Source: Streptomyces sp. MP131-18
Lineage (GTDB): Bacteria > Actinomycetota > Actinomycetes > Streptomycetales > Streptomycetaceae
Assembly: GCF_001984575.1 (NCBI RefSeq)
Contig: NZ_LZNS01000001.1
Span: forward strand, 4,779,553-4,843,552
DNA length: 64,000 bases
Reading direction: 5' to 3'
Of the stretch, positions 51,240 to 60,004 are shown piece by piece (positions within the stretch are counted from its first letter, which is position 1; each line of letters opens with the position of its first letter). The position numbers were made by a program, and so were the translations under genes. Below the pieces are notes generated by a model that was given only the letters and a program-made list of their open reading frames with translations, ran no database searches and was not told the origin of the DNA.

Positions 51240-52757
51240 CTGACTGTCGACCGCCTGAACGAGTTGATGCTCGCCGGTGCCCTCGTGCTGCTCGTGGCGG
51301 TCGCCGCCGTCCGGCTCACCTCGCGCAGCGGGCTGCCCTCGCTGCTGCTGTACCTCGCCATCGGCATGGCGCTCGGCCGGGACGGCCTCGGCGTCGAGTT
51401 CAGCGACGCCGAGCTGACGCAGGTGCTGGGCTACGCGGCCCTCGTCGTCATCCTCGCCGAGGGCGGCCTCGGCACCCGCTGGCAGGACATCCGCCCCGCC
51501 GTTCCGGCCGCCGCCGCGCTGGCCACCGTCGGGGTCGGCGTCAGTGTCGGCGTGACGGCCGCCGGCGCCCACTACCTGGCCGGGCTGTCCTGGGAATCGG
51601 CACTCGTGATGGGCGCGGTGGTGTCCTCGACCGACGCCGCGGCGGTCTTCTCCGTCCTGCGCCGGGTGCCGCTGCCGCGGCGGCTCGCCGGCATCCTGGA
51701 GGCGGAGTCCGGCTTCAACGACGCCCCCGTGATCATCCTCGTCGTCGCCTTCTCGGCCACGGACCACGCGACCGGTCACTGGCACGTCCTGCTCGGCGAA
51801 ATGGTCCTGGAACTGGCGGTCGGCCTCGCCGTCGGACTCGTCGTCGGCCGAGTCGGCGCCCTCGCCCTGCGGCACGTGGCGCTGCCCGCCTCCGGGCTCT
51901 ACCCGATCGCCGTGCTCGCGCTGACCGTTCTCGCGTACGCCGCGGGCGCGTTGCTGCACGGCAGTGGCTTCCTCGCCGTCTACGTCGCCGCCGTGCTCCT
52001 CGGCAACGCCCGCCTGCCGCACCGCCCGGCGACGCGCGGCTTCGCGGACGCGGTGGCGTGGGTGGCGCAGATCGGCCTGTTCGTCCTGCTCGGACTGCTC
52101 GTCAACCCCGGCGACCTGTGGAACGACATCGGCCCGGCACTGCTCGTCGGCGGCGCGCTGACCCTGGTCGCCAGGCCGCTGTCGGTGGTGGTGGCGCTGC
52201 TGCCGTTCCAGCTGCCGTGGCGGGAACAGGCGATGCTGTCCTGGGCCGGGCTGCGCGGCGCGGTGCCCATCGTGCTCGCCATCATCCCGGTCGTGGGCGG
52301 CGTCGAGGACAGCGACCGGATCTTCTCGGTCGTCTTCGTGCTCGTGGTGATCTTCACACTTCTGCAGGGCCCCACGCTGCCCTGGCTGGCGCGGCGGCTC
52401 GGCCTCGCGGGCAGTGAGCAGGCCGTGGACGTGGACATCGAGTCCGCGCCGCTCGACCGGCTCCGGGGGCACCTGCTGTCCGTGACGATCCCCGGCGCCT
52501 CGCGCATGAGCGGCGTGGAGGTCCGTGAACTGCGGCTGCCCGCCCAGGCCGCCGTCACCCTCGTGGTGCGCGACGGCACCAGCTTCGTGCCGCAGCCGGA
52601 CACCGTGCTGCGGCACGGCGACGAGTTGCTGGTCGTGGCGACGGACGCGGTACGGGACGCCGTCGAACGGCGGCTGATCGCCGTGGGGCGCGGTGGGAAG
52701 CTCGCCGGATGGCTCGGCCGGGGCGGCAGCACGGGGCTGCGGGGGCAGCGGGAGTGA
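51240..52757 (+). CDS. potassium/proton (CPA1) antiporter with TrkA-C domain, probable CTG start
   Basis: The product is 505 residues if read from CTG 51240, which follows GGAGGAAGGA by 6 nt and gives the N-terminus x-T-V-D-R-L-N-E-L, a pattern I associate with this family. TTG 51264 and ATG 51267 are in-frame alternatives. Twelve or more transmembrane helices (10-395) include S-S-T-D-A-A-A-V-F near 122 and E-S-G-F-N-D-A-P near 150, the ion-binding core. Residues about 415-490 form a TrkA-C (RCK-C) regulatory domain, suggesting nucleotide control. It exports K or Na in exchange for protons. Confidence 0.88.
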   Translation: MTVDRLNELMLAGALVLLVAVAAVRLTSRSGLPSLLLYLAIGMALGRDGLGVEFSDAELTQVLGYAALVVILAEGGLGTRWQDIRPAVPAAAALATVGVGVSVGVTAAGAHYLAGLSWESALVMGAVVSSTDAAAVFSVLRRVPLPRRLAGILEAESGFNDAPVIILVVAFSATDHATGHWHVLLGEMVLELAVGLAVGLVVGRVGALALRHVALPASGLYPIAVLALTVLAYAAGALLHGSGFLAVYVAAVLLGNARLPHRPATRGFADAVAWVAQIGLFVLLGLLVNPGDLWNDIGPALLVGGALTLVARPLSVVVALLPFQLPWREQAMLSWAGLRGAVPIVLAIIPVVGGVEDSDRIFSVVFVLVVIFTLLQGPTLPWLARRLGLAGSEQAVDVDIESAPLDRLRGHLLSVTIPGASRMSGVEVRELRLPAQAAVTLVVRDGTSFVPQPDTVLRHGDELLVVATDAVRDAVERRLIAVGRGGKLAGWLGRGGSTGLRGQRE

Positions 52758-52839
52758 GCGGCAGTGGACTTCCGGACCCGGAATGTTGCACGATGGAGCG
52801 TCGTTAGCACTCCATGACCATGAGTGCCAGGAGGAAGAC

Positions 52840-53220
52840 GTGCCGACGTATCAGTATCAGTGCACCGAGTGCCACGAAGGTCTCGAAGTGGTGCAGAAGT
52901 TCAGCGATGACGCGCTGACGGTGTGCCCGGCATGCCAGGGGCGGCTGAAGAAGGTGTTCTCTGCCGTCGGCATCGTCTTCAAGGGCTCCGGGTTCTACCG
53001 GAACGACAGCAGGAGCAGCTCGGCCTCCGGCAGCCCGGCCTCGTCCTCCGCGGGCGGCAAGGGCGGCAAGGACGGTAAGGAAGGCGGCAAGGAGGGCAAG
53101 GGCGGTGAGAAGAAGGGGGAGGCCGCTTCCTCCTCGTCCTCTTCGGGCTCCTCGTCCTCGGCGTCCGCCTCTTCCTCCTCGGCATCGTCTTCGTCGAGCG
53201 CCGCAGCCTCCGCCGCATGA
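52840..53220 (+). CDS. FmdB-family zinc-ribbon protein with Lys/Gly and Ser-rich tail
   Basis: The 126-residue protein starts at GTG 52840 after GGAGGAAGAC. Residues 1-45 hold the FmdB ribbon: Y-Q-Y-Q-C-T-E-C and C-P-A-C (two C-x2-C pairs), then F-S-A-V-G-I-V-F-K-G-S-G-F-Y. The rest is low complexity, first Gly/Lys, then Ser/Ala. FmdB proteins are putative regulators; the real role is unknown. Its stop overlaps the MTAP ATG (ATGA), so the two are coupled. Confidence 0.92.
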   Translation: MPTYQYQCTECHEGLEVVQKFSDDALTVCPACQGRLKKVFSAVGIVFKGSGFYRNDSRSSSASGSPASSSAGGKGGKDGKEGGKEGKGGEKKGEAASSSSSSGSSSSASASSSSASSSSSAAASAA

Positions 53221-54068
53221 GCGCCGGGGGCGGGGACGCCGCCCGGCAGGCGGACATAGGCGTGATCGGCGGTTCCGGGTTCTACTCGTTCCTCGACGAG
53301 GTGACCGAGATCACCGTCGACACCCCGTACGGCCCGCCCAGTGACACGCTGCTGCTCGGCGACATCGCCGGCCGGCGCGTCGCGTTCGTGCCGCGCCACG
53401 GCCGGGGGCACCATCTGCCGCCCCACCGCATCAACTACCGCGCCAACCTGTGGGCACTGCGTTCGCTCGGCGTGCGGCAGGTCCTCGGGCCCTGCGCGGT
53501 GGGCGGGCTGCGCCCCGAGTACGGGCCGGGCACCCTGCTGGTGCCCGACCAGCTCGTCGACCGCACCAAGGGCAGGCCGCAGTCCTTCTTCGACGGCGAG
53601 CCCAGGGCCGACGGGACCCAGCCGAACGTCGTGCACGTCTCGTTCGCCGACCCCTACTGCCCGGCCGGGCGCGCGGCGGCGCTCGCCGCGGCGCGCGGGC
53701 AGGACTGGGACGCGGTGGACGGCGGCACGATGTGCGTCATCGAGGGGCCGCGCTTCTCCACCAGGGCCGAGTCCCGGTGGCACGCCGCGCAGGGCTGGTC
53801 GGTCGTCGGGATGACCGGGCACCCGGAGGCGATCCTCGCCCGCGAACTGGAGCTGTGCTACACCTCGCTGGCGCTGGTCACCGACCTGGACGCGGGCGCG
53901 GAGGTCGGGGAGGGCGTGTCGCACGCCGAGGTCCTGGAGGTCTTCGCGGCGAACATCGGGCGGCTGCGCGAGGTGCTGTTCGACGTCGTCGGCCGCCTTC
54001 CCAAGGACCGCGACTGCCCCTGCGGGACGGCGCTGCTCGGCCAGGACCCGGGGATCGCCCTGCCGTAG
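53217..54068 (+). CDS. S-methyl-5'-thioadenosine phosphorylase
   Basis: The 283-residue enzyme cleaves methylthioadenosine with phosphate in methionine salvage. I-G-G-S-G-F-Y near 18 (phosphate site), R-H-G-R-G-H near 60, Y-R-A-N near 72, M-C-V-I-E-G-P-R-F-S-T-R near 172 and G-M-T-G-H-P-E-A near 197 are the MTAP family motifs. The usual M-T-N-x-P-E is here M-T-G-H-P-E, a variant found in bacterial MTAP/MTIP proteins, so methylthioinosine is a possible alternative substrate. Confidence 0.9.
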   Translation: MSAGGGDAARQADIGVIGGSGFYSFLDEVTEITVDTPYGPPSDTLLLGDIAGRRVAFVPRHGRGHHLPPHRINYRANLWALRSLGVRQVLGPCAVGGLRPEYGPGTLLVPDQLVDRTKGRPQSFFDGEPRADGTQPNVVHVSFADPYCPAGRAAALAAARGQDWDAVDGGTMCVIEGPRFSTRAESRWHAAQGWSVVGMTGHPEAILARELELCYTSLALVTDLDAGAEVGEGVSHAEVLEVFAANIGRLREVLFDVVGRLPKDRDCPCGTALLGQDPGIALP

Positions 54069-54123
54069 CAGGGGGCCGGATGGGCTCGTGTGGGGCTCGG
54101 GTGAGTTTCTGTGGGTGACGAGG

Positions 54124-54150
54124 TTTTCCACAGGGGCCGGGTTGTCCACA
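54124..54150. promoter_or_regulatory. pair of DnaA-box-like sequences (TTTTCCACA, TTGTCCACA)
   Basis: TTTTCCACA at 54124-54132 and TTGTCCACA at 54142-54150 are 18 bp apart in the same orientation. The second equals the actinomycete DnaA box consensus. They lie 40-67 bp before the SAF-domain gene. Two boxes do not make an origin; they may titrate DnaA or regulate the gene, or be chance. Confidence 0.35.
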
Positions 54151-54190
54151 GGTCCGAGCGGGATTCGGCGCGGGCGGGCACGGTGGTGCC

Positions 54191-54898
54191 ATGCAGCGCA
54201 CACCGGCCCCGGCCCTCTCCGCCTCGTCCCCGGCCCTTCTTGATTCCGCGCCTCTCGATTCCGCGCCCCTCGACTCCGCACCTCTTGCTGCCACTTCCCC
54301 GGCTCCCGCTCCTCCGGCTCCGGCTGGTTCCGCGGCGGCGCAGCGTGCCGGGCTGCTCCCGGCCACGGCCGTCCCCGAGTTCGGCCCCGTGCGCCCGCGC
54401 GGCGGGCGGGGGCGGCTGCGGCGCGCGCTGCGGCGGCACCGCCGCGCGGTGGCCGCGGCGCTCGCCGTCACGGCGGCGGCCCTGGCCGTCGCGGCGCCCC
54501 GCGCCGCGGGGCCGGCGCCGGCCGCGCCCGCCGAGCCGGCCGCGCGGGAGGGGCCGCCGGGCGCCGGGCCGGGCCGCGGCTCCGGCGCGGCGGACGACCG
54601 GGTTCTCGCGCCGGTCAGGATCACCGATGCCGACGCGGTGCGGCTGTTGCGGCCGGGTGACCGGGTGGACGTCCTGGCCGCCACCGCGGACGGGGCCGAC
54701 GCTTCGGCGGCTCCCGCACGGGTCGTCGCCGGACGGGCCCGCGTCGTGGACGTTCCCGAGGCGCCCGAGGCCGCGACCGCGGGCGGCGTGACGGAGGCCG
54801 CCCGGGGTGCCCTGCTGGTGCTGTCCGTCCCGCCCGGCACGGCGGCCGCCCTGGCCGGCGCCGCCGCGACCGCGGACCTGGCGGTGACCAAGTGGTGA
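54191..54898 (+). CDS. SAF-domain/CpaB-RcpC-like membrane protein
   Basis: The 235-residue protein has an N-terminal Ala/Ser/Pro-rich tail with L-D-S-A-P three times (15-bp tandem repeat), a basic stretch, a hydrophobic helix at about 88-110 and an extracytoplasmic C-domain. That domain reads V-R-I-T-D-A-D-A-V-R-L-L-R-P-G-D-R-V-D-V-L and ends L-L-V-L-S-V-P-P-G-T-A-A-A-L, the RcpC/CpaB pattern of Flp pilus assembly proteins. No other pilus genes are present here. A short standalone version like this is common in actinomycetes, and its role is unknown. Confidence 0.78.
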   Translation: MQRTPAPALSASSPALLDSAPLDSAPLDSAPLAATSPAPAPPAPAGSAAAQRAGLLPATAVPEFGPVRPRGGRGRLRRALRRHRRAVAAALAVTAAALAVAAPRAAGPAPAAPAEPAAREGPPGAGPGRGSGAADDRVLAPVRITDADAVRLLRPGDRVDVLAATADGADASAAPARVVAGRARVVDVPEAPEAATAGGVTEAARGALLVLSVPPGTAAALAGAAATADLAVTKW

Positions 54899-55027
54899 CC
54901 ATCCGGGGCCTGCTCACCGGAAAGTGGGTACGGAATTGGACAGCTTCGCCCCGGCTGATGCAGCTTGGACGGTTCAAGCAGCGTGCGCAGGCGCGCAGAG
55001 CCTGCGGTGTGGACGAGAGGCGTATCC

Positions 55028-55558
55028 GTGACCGAGGAGAGGAAGGGCGTCCTGACGGGCGTCAAGGACACGATGGAAGGGTTCCGCACCTTTCTCCTCC
55101 GGGGGAACGTGGTGGAGCTCGCGGTCGCCGTCGTCGTCGGCACCGCCTTCACCAGCATCGTCAACTCGGTGGTGGAGGGGGTCATCAATCCCCTCGTCGG
55201 TGCTTTCGGCACCAAGGACCTGGACGCCTACCAGTCGTGCCTGCGCGGGCCCTGCGAGGTCAACGCGGCGGGCGAGATCGTGTCCGGCATCCCGATCCGC
55301 TGGGGCTCGGTCCTCAGCGCCTCGCTGACCTTCCTGATCACCGCGGGCGTGGTGTATTTCCTGATGATCCTGCCCCTCACCCGCTACCAGGCGCGGCGGC
55401 AGGCCAAGGTCCCGGTCGCCCCCGTGGTGCAGACGGAGCTGGAGCTGCTCGCCGAGATCAGGGACGAGCTGGTCGCGCAGCGCACGCACCGCACGGAGGC
55501 CGTCACCGTCGGTGCCCAGCGGTCGGATCTGCCGGACGAGCCACGCGAACGGGAGTAG
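55028..55558 (+). CDS. mscL: large-conductance mechanosensitive channel MscL
   Basis: The 176-residue protein is read from GTG 55028. Residues 14-40 contain F-L-L-R-G-N-V-V-E-L-A-V-A-V-V-V-G, the pore-lining first helix; the second helix is at about 90-115, followed by a long charged tail with E-L-E-L-L-A-E-I-R-D-E-L, the cytosolic bundle. A 20-residue periplasmic insert carries C-L-R-G-P-C, unusual for MscL. It opens under membrane tension to relieve osmotic shock. Confidence 0.94.
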   Translation: MTEERKGVLTGVKDTMEGFRTFLLRGNVVELAVAVVVGTAFTSIVNSVVEGVINPLVGAFGTKDLDAYQSCLRGPCEVNAAGEIVSGIPIRWGSVLSASLTFLITAGVVYFLMILPLTRYQARRQAKVPVAPVVQTELELLAEIRDELVAQRTHRTEAVTVGAQRSDLPDEPRERE

Positions 55559-55568
55559 CCGCGGCCGG

Positions 55569-55751
55569 TCAGAGGTGGTGGGGCGGCTTCTCGCTCAGGA
55601 AGCGGGCGACGTCCCCGGTCTCGGCGTCCTCCGGCGGGTCACCCCATCCGCGGTCCGAGTCGTCGGACGACCGGCGCTCCAGCGGATCGTCGAAGTCCAG
55701 GGCGCGCCCGGTGTCCGCCTGCGTCCGGCCGGGGCGCGAGATGTCACTCAT
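55569..55751 (-). CDS. small conserved acidic protein ending F-L-x-E-K-P-P-H-H
   Basis: The 60-residue protein is read from ATG 55751, six bases after TACGCT, a leaderless-type -10 box. It is hydrophilic: R-R-S-S-D-D-S-D-R-G-W-G near 35 and F-L-S-E-K-P-P-H-H-L at the end, features I associate with a small actinomycete protein of unknown function. The same frame stays open upstream into the synthetase fragment, so it could also be the tail of a 222-residue fused product. Confidence 0.55.
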   Translation of the reverse strand: MSDISRPGRTQADTGRALDFDDPLERRSSDDSDRGWGDPPEDAETGDVARFLSEKPPHHL

Positions 55752-56237
55752 GCTGCCAGCGTACGGCCGCGGCGGCAGCGTCCCGGGACTCAGGGCCTCG
55801 TGCCACCAGCAGTCCCGGCCCGGCTGCCAGGGCACCGGGCGGGCCACCTGCGGCACCACCAGGACCGTGTGGACGGTCGGGGAGCCGACGAGCGCCCGGT
55901 CGAGCAGGGCCTTGGTCCCGTACACGCGGCCGTTGGAGTGGCAGGCGTCCGCGGTGATCACCACCCGTGCGTCCGAGCCGCGCAGCCGGTGGCGCAGGAG
56001 ACCGTGCCGGTCTCCCAGCGGCAGTGAGATACGCAGCGCGGAGAGCTGGACACAGGCGAGGGTGACTATCACGGACTCCAGGCACATGGGCAGGAGCACC
56101 GGCACCGGGTCCCCCGCGCGCACACCGAGGCGCCCCAGCGCTCGTGCCGCGCGCTCGCTCTCCCACAACAGCTGGGCGTGGCTGAGCACGTCGGCCGGGC
56201 CGAAGCCGCCGCCCGAGCCGCCTTGATCTCCCGACAT
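55752..56237 (-). pseudogene. acyl/acetyl-CoA synthetase-like N-terminal fragment
   Basis: From ATG 56237 the sequence resembles the start of AMP-forming acetyl-CoA synthetases: S-E-R-A-A-R-A-L-G-R-L-G-V-R-A-G-D near 25-40, L-P-M-C-L-E-S-V-I-V-T-L-A near 48, D-A-R-V-V-I-T-A-D-A near 88 and G-R-D-C-W-W-H-E near 145. It ends before the P-loop T-S-G-T-T-G, so no adenylation activity is possible. No stop separates it from the following small gene. It may be a decayed gene or a retained binding domain. Confidence 0.5.
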
Positions 56238-56326
56238 GACCGGCAGCCTCGCCGTTGGCGATTGACGTCCGATAAACGTCCGCTGTACGCGGGTGCTGCG
56301 CGTGCGGCGCGTGGTACGCAGGAGGC

Positions 56327-57409
56327 ATGGATGAGGACTCACGGGCCACGACGGGGCCCCTGGACGCGCTGACGGACGTGGCGGGGCTGTGCGTGGGCCA
56401 CGCCCAGCGGATCGGGGACGGCTGGCTTTCGGGCGTGACGGTGGTGCTGACACCCGAAAGCGGGACGGTCGCCGCGGTGGACGTGCGGGGCGGCGGCCCC
56501 GGCACCAGGGAGACGGACGTCCTCGACCCGCGGAATCTGGTGGAGCACGTGGATGCGTTCACCCTCAGCGGGGGCAGCGCCTTCGGTCTCGATACGGCGG
56601 GCGGTGTCGTCGCGTGGCTGGAGGAGCAGGGCCGTGGCTTCCGGGTCGGGCCCGATCCGGCGGCGGTGGTGCCCATCGTGCCGACGGCCATCCTGTTCGA
56701 CCTGGGCCGCGGCGGTGACTGGCGGGCCCGGCCCGATGCCGCGCTCGGCCGGGCCGCCGCCGAGGACGCGGCCGCCCGCGGGACGGGGGCCCCCGTGCCC
56801 GAGGGCACGGTGGGCGCGGGCACCGGCGCCAAGGCCGGCGGGTTCAAGGGCGGGATCGGCACGGCCAGCACGGTGCTGCCCTCCGGCGTCACGGTGGCCG
56901 CCCTCGCCGCGGTCAATGCCGCCGGATCGCCGGTCGACCCCGCGTCGGGCGCCCTCTACGGCGAGGAGGGCGGCCCGGTGCCGTCCCCGCGACGGCACGC
57001 CGAGGCGTGGCACCGGCTCGTAGCGGCCCGCGAGGAGACGGTGCGCAGGTCCGTGACGTCCGGGCGCCCCCCGTTGAACACCACGCTCGCCGTCGTGGCC
57101 ACGGATGCCGCGCTGTCCGCCGCCCAGGCGCAGAAGCTGGCGGGCACGGCGCACGACGGGCTGGCCCGTGCGGTGCGTCCCGCGCATCTGATGAACGACG
57201 GGGACACGGTGTTCGCCGTGGCCACCGGGGGGCGGCCGGGGCCCGCGGGGCCGACGCCGATCGAGGCCGCGCTCGCGTTCAACACGATCCTGGAGGCGGG
57301 GGCGCATGTGCTGGCGCGGGCCGTGGTCAAGGGGGTGCTGGCCGCGGACGGGGCGGACACCCCGGGCGGGGTGTTCCCCTCCTACCGGGACCTGTACGGC
57401 CGGGAGTGA
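56327..57409 (+). CDS. P1-family (DmpA/L-aminopeptidase) self-cleaving peptidase
   Basis: The 360-residue Ntn-type hydrolase shows V-G-H-A early, R-G-G-G-P-G-T-R-E-T-D near 45, L-S-G-G-S-A-F-G-L near 75, G-T-G-A-K-A-G-G-F-K-G-G-I-G near 165 and P-L-N-T-T-L-A-V-V near 246. In DmpA relatives the chain breaks just before the Ser/Thr nucleophile of that last motif. Substrates are N-terminal residues of peptides or beta-peptides. No signal peptide. It is divergent from the synthetase fragment and ends 48 nt from the convergent DeoR gene. Confidence 0.92.
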   Translation: MDEDSRATTGPLDALTDVAGLCVGHAQRIGDGWLSGVTVVLTPESGTVAAVDVRGGGPGTRETDVLDPRNLVEHVDAFTLSGGSAFGLDTAGGVVAWLEEQGRGFRVGPDPAAVVPIVPTAILFDLGRGGDWRARPDAALGRAAAEDAAARGTGAPVPEGTVGAGTGAKAGGFKGGIGTASTVLPSGVTVAALAAVNAAGSPVDPASGALYGEEGGPVPSPRRHAEAWHRLVAAREETVRRSVTSGRPPLNTTLAVVATDAALSAAQAQKLAGTAHDGLARAVRPAHLMNDGDTVFAVATGGRPGPAGPTPIEAALAFNTILEAGAHVLARAVVKGVLAADGADTPGGVFPSYRDLYGRE

Positions 57410-57457
57410 GATGGCGCCGCCCTGCCGTCCGGTGCCTTCCCGGTCCCGAGGCCGGGG

Positions 57458-58219
57458 TCAGGCGCGCCGCACCTCGGGGCCCGCCGCCTCGACGGCGGCG
57501 GCGTCCGCGGCGGTCAGGCCCTCGTCGGTGATCAGCAGGTCCACCTGGGCCAGGGTGCCGAAGCGGGCGAAGTGTTCCTGCCCGTACTTGCCCGAGTCGG
57601 CCAGCAGCACCACCCGGCGGGCGGCCGACATCAGGACCCGTTTGACCGCGGCCTCCGCCAGGTCGGGCGTGGTCAGGCCCGAGTCGGGCGCGAAGCCGTT
57701 GGTGGCGAGGAAGGCCACGTCCGCGGTGATCTCGCCGTAGGTGCGCAGCGCCCAGGCGTCCACCGCGGCCCGGGTGCGGGTCCTGATCCGGCCGCCGACG
57801 ACGTGCAGGTCGATGCCGGGGTGGTCGGCGAGCCGTGCGGCGAGCGGCAGGGCGTGGGTGACGACGGTGAGCGCGGCGTTCAGCGGTAGGGCGGCGGCCA
57901 GGGCCGCGGTGGTGGTGCCCGCGTCGAGGAGCACGCTGCCCCGGTCCGGCAGAAGGTCGAGGGCGGCGCGCGCGATCCGCTCCTTCTCGGTGACCGCGGT
58001 GGATTCGCGTTCGCTGAGGTCGGGCTCGAAGTCCAGCCGGCCCGCGGGGATCGCGCCGCCGTGCACCCGGCGCAGCACGCCGGCCCGGACGAGCGTCTTC
58101 AGATCGCGCCGGACGGTCTCCGCGGTCACGTGGAACTCGTCGGCGAGCGTGAGGACTTCGACGCGCCCGCGTTCCCTGGCGAGCCGGAGGATCGCCTGTT
58201 GCCGCTCCGGTGCGTACAT
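57458..58219 (-). CDS. DeoR/GlpR-family sugar-metabolism repressor
   Basis: The 253-residue protein has the DeoR helix-turn-helix (R-Q-Q-A-I-L-R-L near 6; V-T-A-E-T-V-R-R-D-L near 31; L-R-R-V-H-G-G-A near 49) and a phosphosugar-binding domain with D-A-G-T-T-T near 99 and D-S-G-K-Y-G near 208. Such regulators normally sit beside fru or glp operons; none is present here, the neighbour being an efflux pump, so the target is unclear. Confidence 0.92.
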   Translation of the reverse strand: MYAPERQQAILRLARERGRVEVLTLADEFHVTAETVRRDLKTLVRAGVLRRVHGGAIPAGRLDFEPDLSERESTAVTEKERIARAALDLLPDRGSVLLDAGTTTAALAAALPLNAALTVVTHALPLAARLADHPGIDLHVVGGRIRTRTRAAVDAWALRTYGEITADVAFLATNGFAPDSGLTTPDLAEAAVKRVLMSAARRVVLLADSGKYGQEHFARFGTLAQVDLLITDEGLTAADAAAVEAAGPEVRRA

Positions 58220-58362
58220 CTGCGTTCCGGTCCGCCCGTGCCCGATCGTTTGTTTGATTTCGGATGCTACGCCGATGGGTCCCCCGCGTAAACGGACGCG
58301 TACGGGAAACGCCCGGCCCTCGCGGCGAGTTGCCGCGAGGGCCGGGCGCTGTCGGCTCGTGC

Positions 58363-59886
58363 TCAGTGCACCATCACCGGGATGGGCGCACCCTCGTCGG
58401 AACCTTCGCCGGAGGCGTCGGTCCCGTGGCCGCTGCCCTTGCTGTTGATCAGCAGGGCGGAGACGACGGCCGAGCCGAGGACGATGAAGAACGCCCACCA
58501 GATGGCCGTGGTGTAGCCGTGGACCATCGACTCCAGCACCAGCAGGCGCTCGTTCGTCGCACCGGCCGCGTGGTCGGTGACGTACGCGGTGGTGGCGCCG
58601 GCCGCAATGGTGTTCAGCAGCGCGATGCCGATGGCGCCGCCGACCTGCTGGGACACGTTCACCATGGCGCCGGCGACGCCCGCGTCGGTCGGCTTGACCC
58701 GCTCGGTGGCCAGGCTCATCGCCGGCATGAACGCGGTGCCCATGCCCAGGCCGAGCAGCACCTGCGCCGGCAGGATGACCGCGGCGTAAGAGGTGTCGAT
58801 GCTGAGCTGGGTCAGCAGCAGCATGCCGAGCGAGGCGACCAGGAAGCCGGGCACCATCAGCATGCGCGCCGGGACCCTGGTGACCAGCCGGGCACCGACC
58901 TGGGTCGAGCCGATGATCATGCCCGCGACCATCGGCAGGAACGCCACACCGGTCTTCACCGGCGAGTACCCGCGCACGACCTGGAGGTAGTAGGTCAGGA
59001 ACAGGAACAGACCGAACATGCCGACGATCGCCAGGCCGAGCGCCGCGTACGCGCCGCCCCGGTTGCGGTCGGTGATCACCCGCAGCGGCAGCAGCGGGGA
59101 CTTGACGCGCGACTCGACGATGCCGAATGCCGCGAGCAGCACGACGGCGGCGACGAACATCGTGACGGTCACCGACTCGGTCCAGTCCTCGTGCTCGGCC
59201 CTGGCGAAGCCGTAGACGAGGGCGACCAGGCCGAGCGAGGCCAGGACCGCGCCGGGGATGTCCAGGGTGGAGCGGTTGCGGGCGTTCTCCGGCTCGTGGA
59301 TGTACATCATGGCGCCGACGGCGGCGATCACGGCGAACGGAATGTTCACGAAGAACGTCCAGCGCCAGTCCAGGTAGTCGGTGAGCGCCCCGCCGAGCAG
59401 GAGGCCGATGGCGGCGCCCGCACCGGCGATGGCACCGAAGACGCCGAACGCCTTGGCCCGTTCCTTGGCGTCGGTGAACAGGATGGTCAGCAGCGACAGC
59501 GCGGCCGGGGCGAGCAGCGCGCCGAAGACGCCCTGGAGCGCGCGGGACAGGTAGAGCATCGCCTCGTTCGACGCGGCGCCGCCCAGGGCGGAGGCGAGGG
59601 CGAAGCCGACGAGCCCGATGACGAAGGCGCGACGCCGTCCCCACAGGTCGGCGACGCGGCCGCCGAACAGCAGCAGGCCGCCGAACGCCAGGGCGTACGC
59701 GGTGATGACCCACTGCCGGTTGCCGTCGGATATGCCGAGGTCGGTCTGGGCCGAGGGCAGAGCGATGTTCACGATGGTGCCGTCGAGGACCACCATCAAC
59801 TGGGCGAGGGCGATGAAGAAGAGCGCTTGCCAGCGCTTCGGGTCGAGGGAACCGTGAGCGGGGCTCACGGTCTTTTCCGGTGGCAT
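58363..59886 (-). CDS. DHA2 (EmrB/QacA) 14-helix MFS drug transporter
   Basis: From ATG 59886 the product is 507 residues; GTG 59904 and ATG 59919 are alternatives. L-D-G-T-I-V-N-I-A-L-P in helix 1 is the DHA2 signature D1. L-W-G-R-R-R-A-F (motif A), an R in motif B (L-Y-L-S-R-A-L-Q-G) and G-G-x-L-x-D near 155 are present. The tail is Gly/Ser/Asp-rich. It lies 118 nt downstream of a TetR gene on the same strand, so is probably in one operon with it. Confidence 0.93.
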   Translation of the reverse strand: MPPEKTVSPAHGSLDPKRWQALFFIALAQLMVVLDGTIVNIALPSAQTDLGISDGNRQWVITAYALAFGGLLLFGGRVADLWGRRRAFVIGLVGFALASALGGAASNEAMLYLSRALQGVFGALLAPAALSLLTILFTDAKERAKAFGVFGAIAGAGAAIGLLLGGALTDYLDWRWTFFVNIPFAVIAAVGAMMYIHEPENARNRSTLDIPGAVLASLGLVALVYGFARAEHEDWTESVTVTMFVAAVVLLAAFGIVESRVKSPLLPLRVITDRNRGGAYAALGLAIVGMFGLFLFLTYYLQVVRGYSPVKTGVAFLPMVAGMIIGSTQVGARLVTRVPARMLMVPGFLVASLGMLLLTQLSIDTSYAAVILPAQVLLGLGMGTAFMPAMSLATERVKPTDAGVAGAMVNVSQQVGGAIGIALLNTIAAGATTAYVTDHAAGATNERLLVLESMVHGYTTAIWWAFFIVLGSAVVSALLINSKGSGHGTDASGEGSDEGAPIPVMVH

Positions 59887-60004
59887 AAGGGTGACAAACC
59901 TCACGTGGCGTTGGTGCATGGGCGGGCGGATGGGAGCCCCGTACTGAGGACTCGGGTGACGGGCCGAACTCAGCGCTGGGCGCGGCGCCGGGTTGTGGTG
60001 GCGG

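Noticed and set aside
54124..54150. Replication origin
   Set aside because: Only two DnaA boxes and none of the usual flanking genes.
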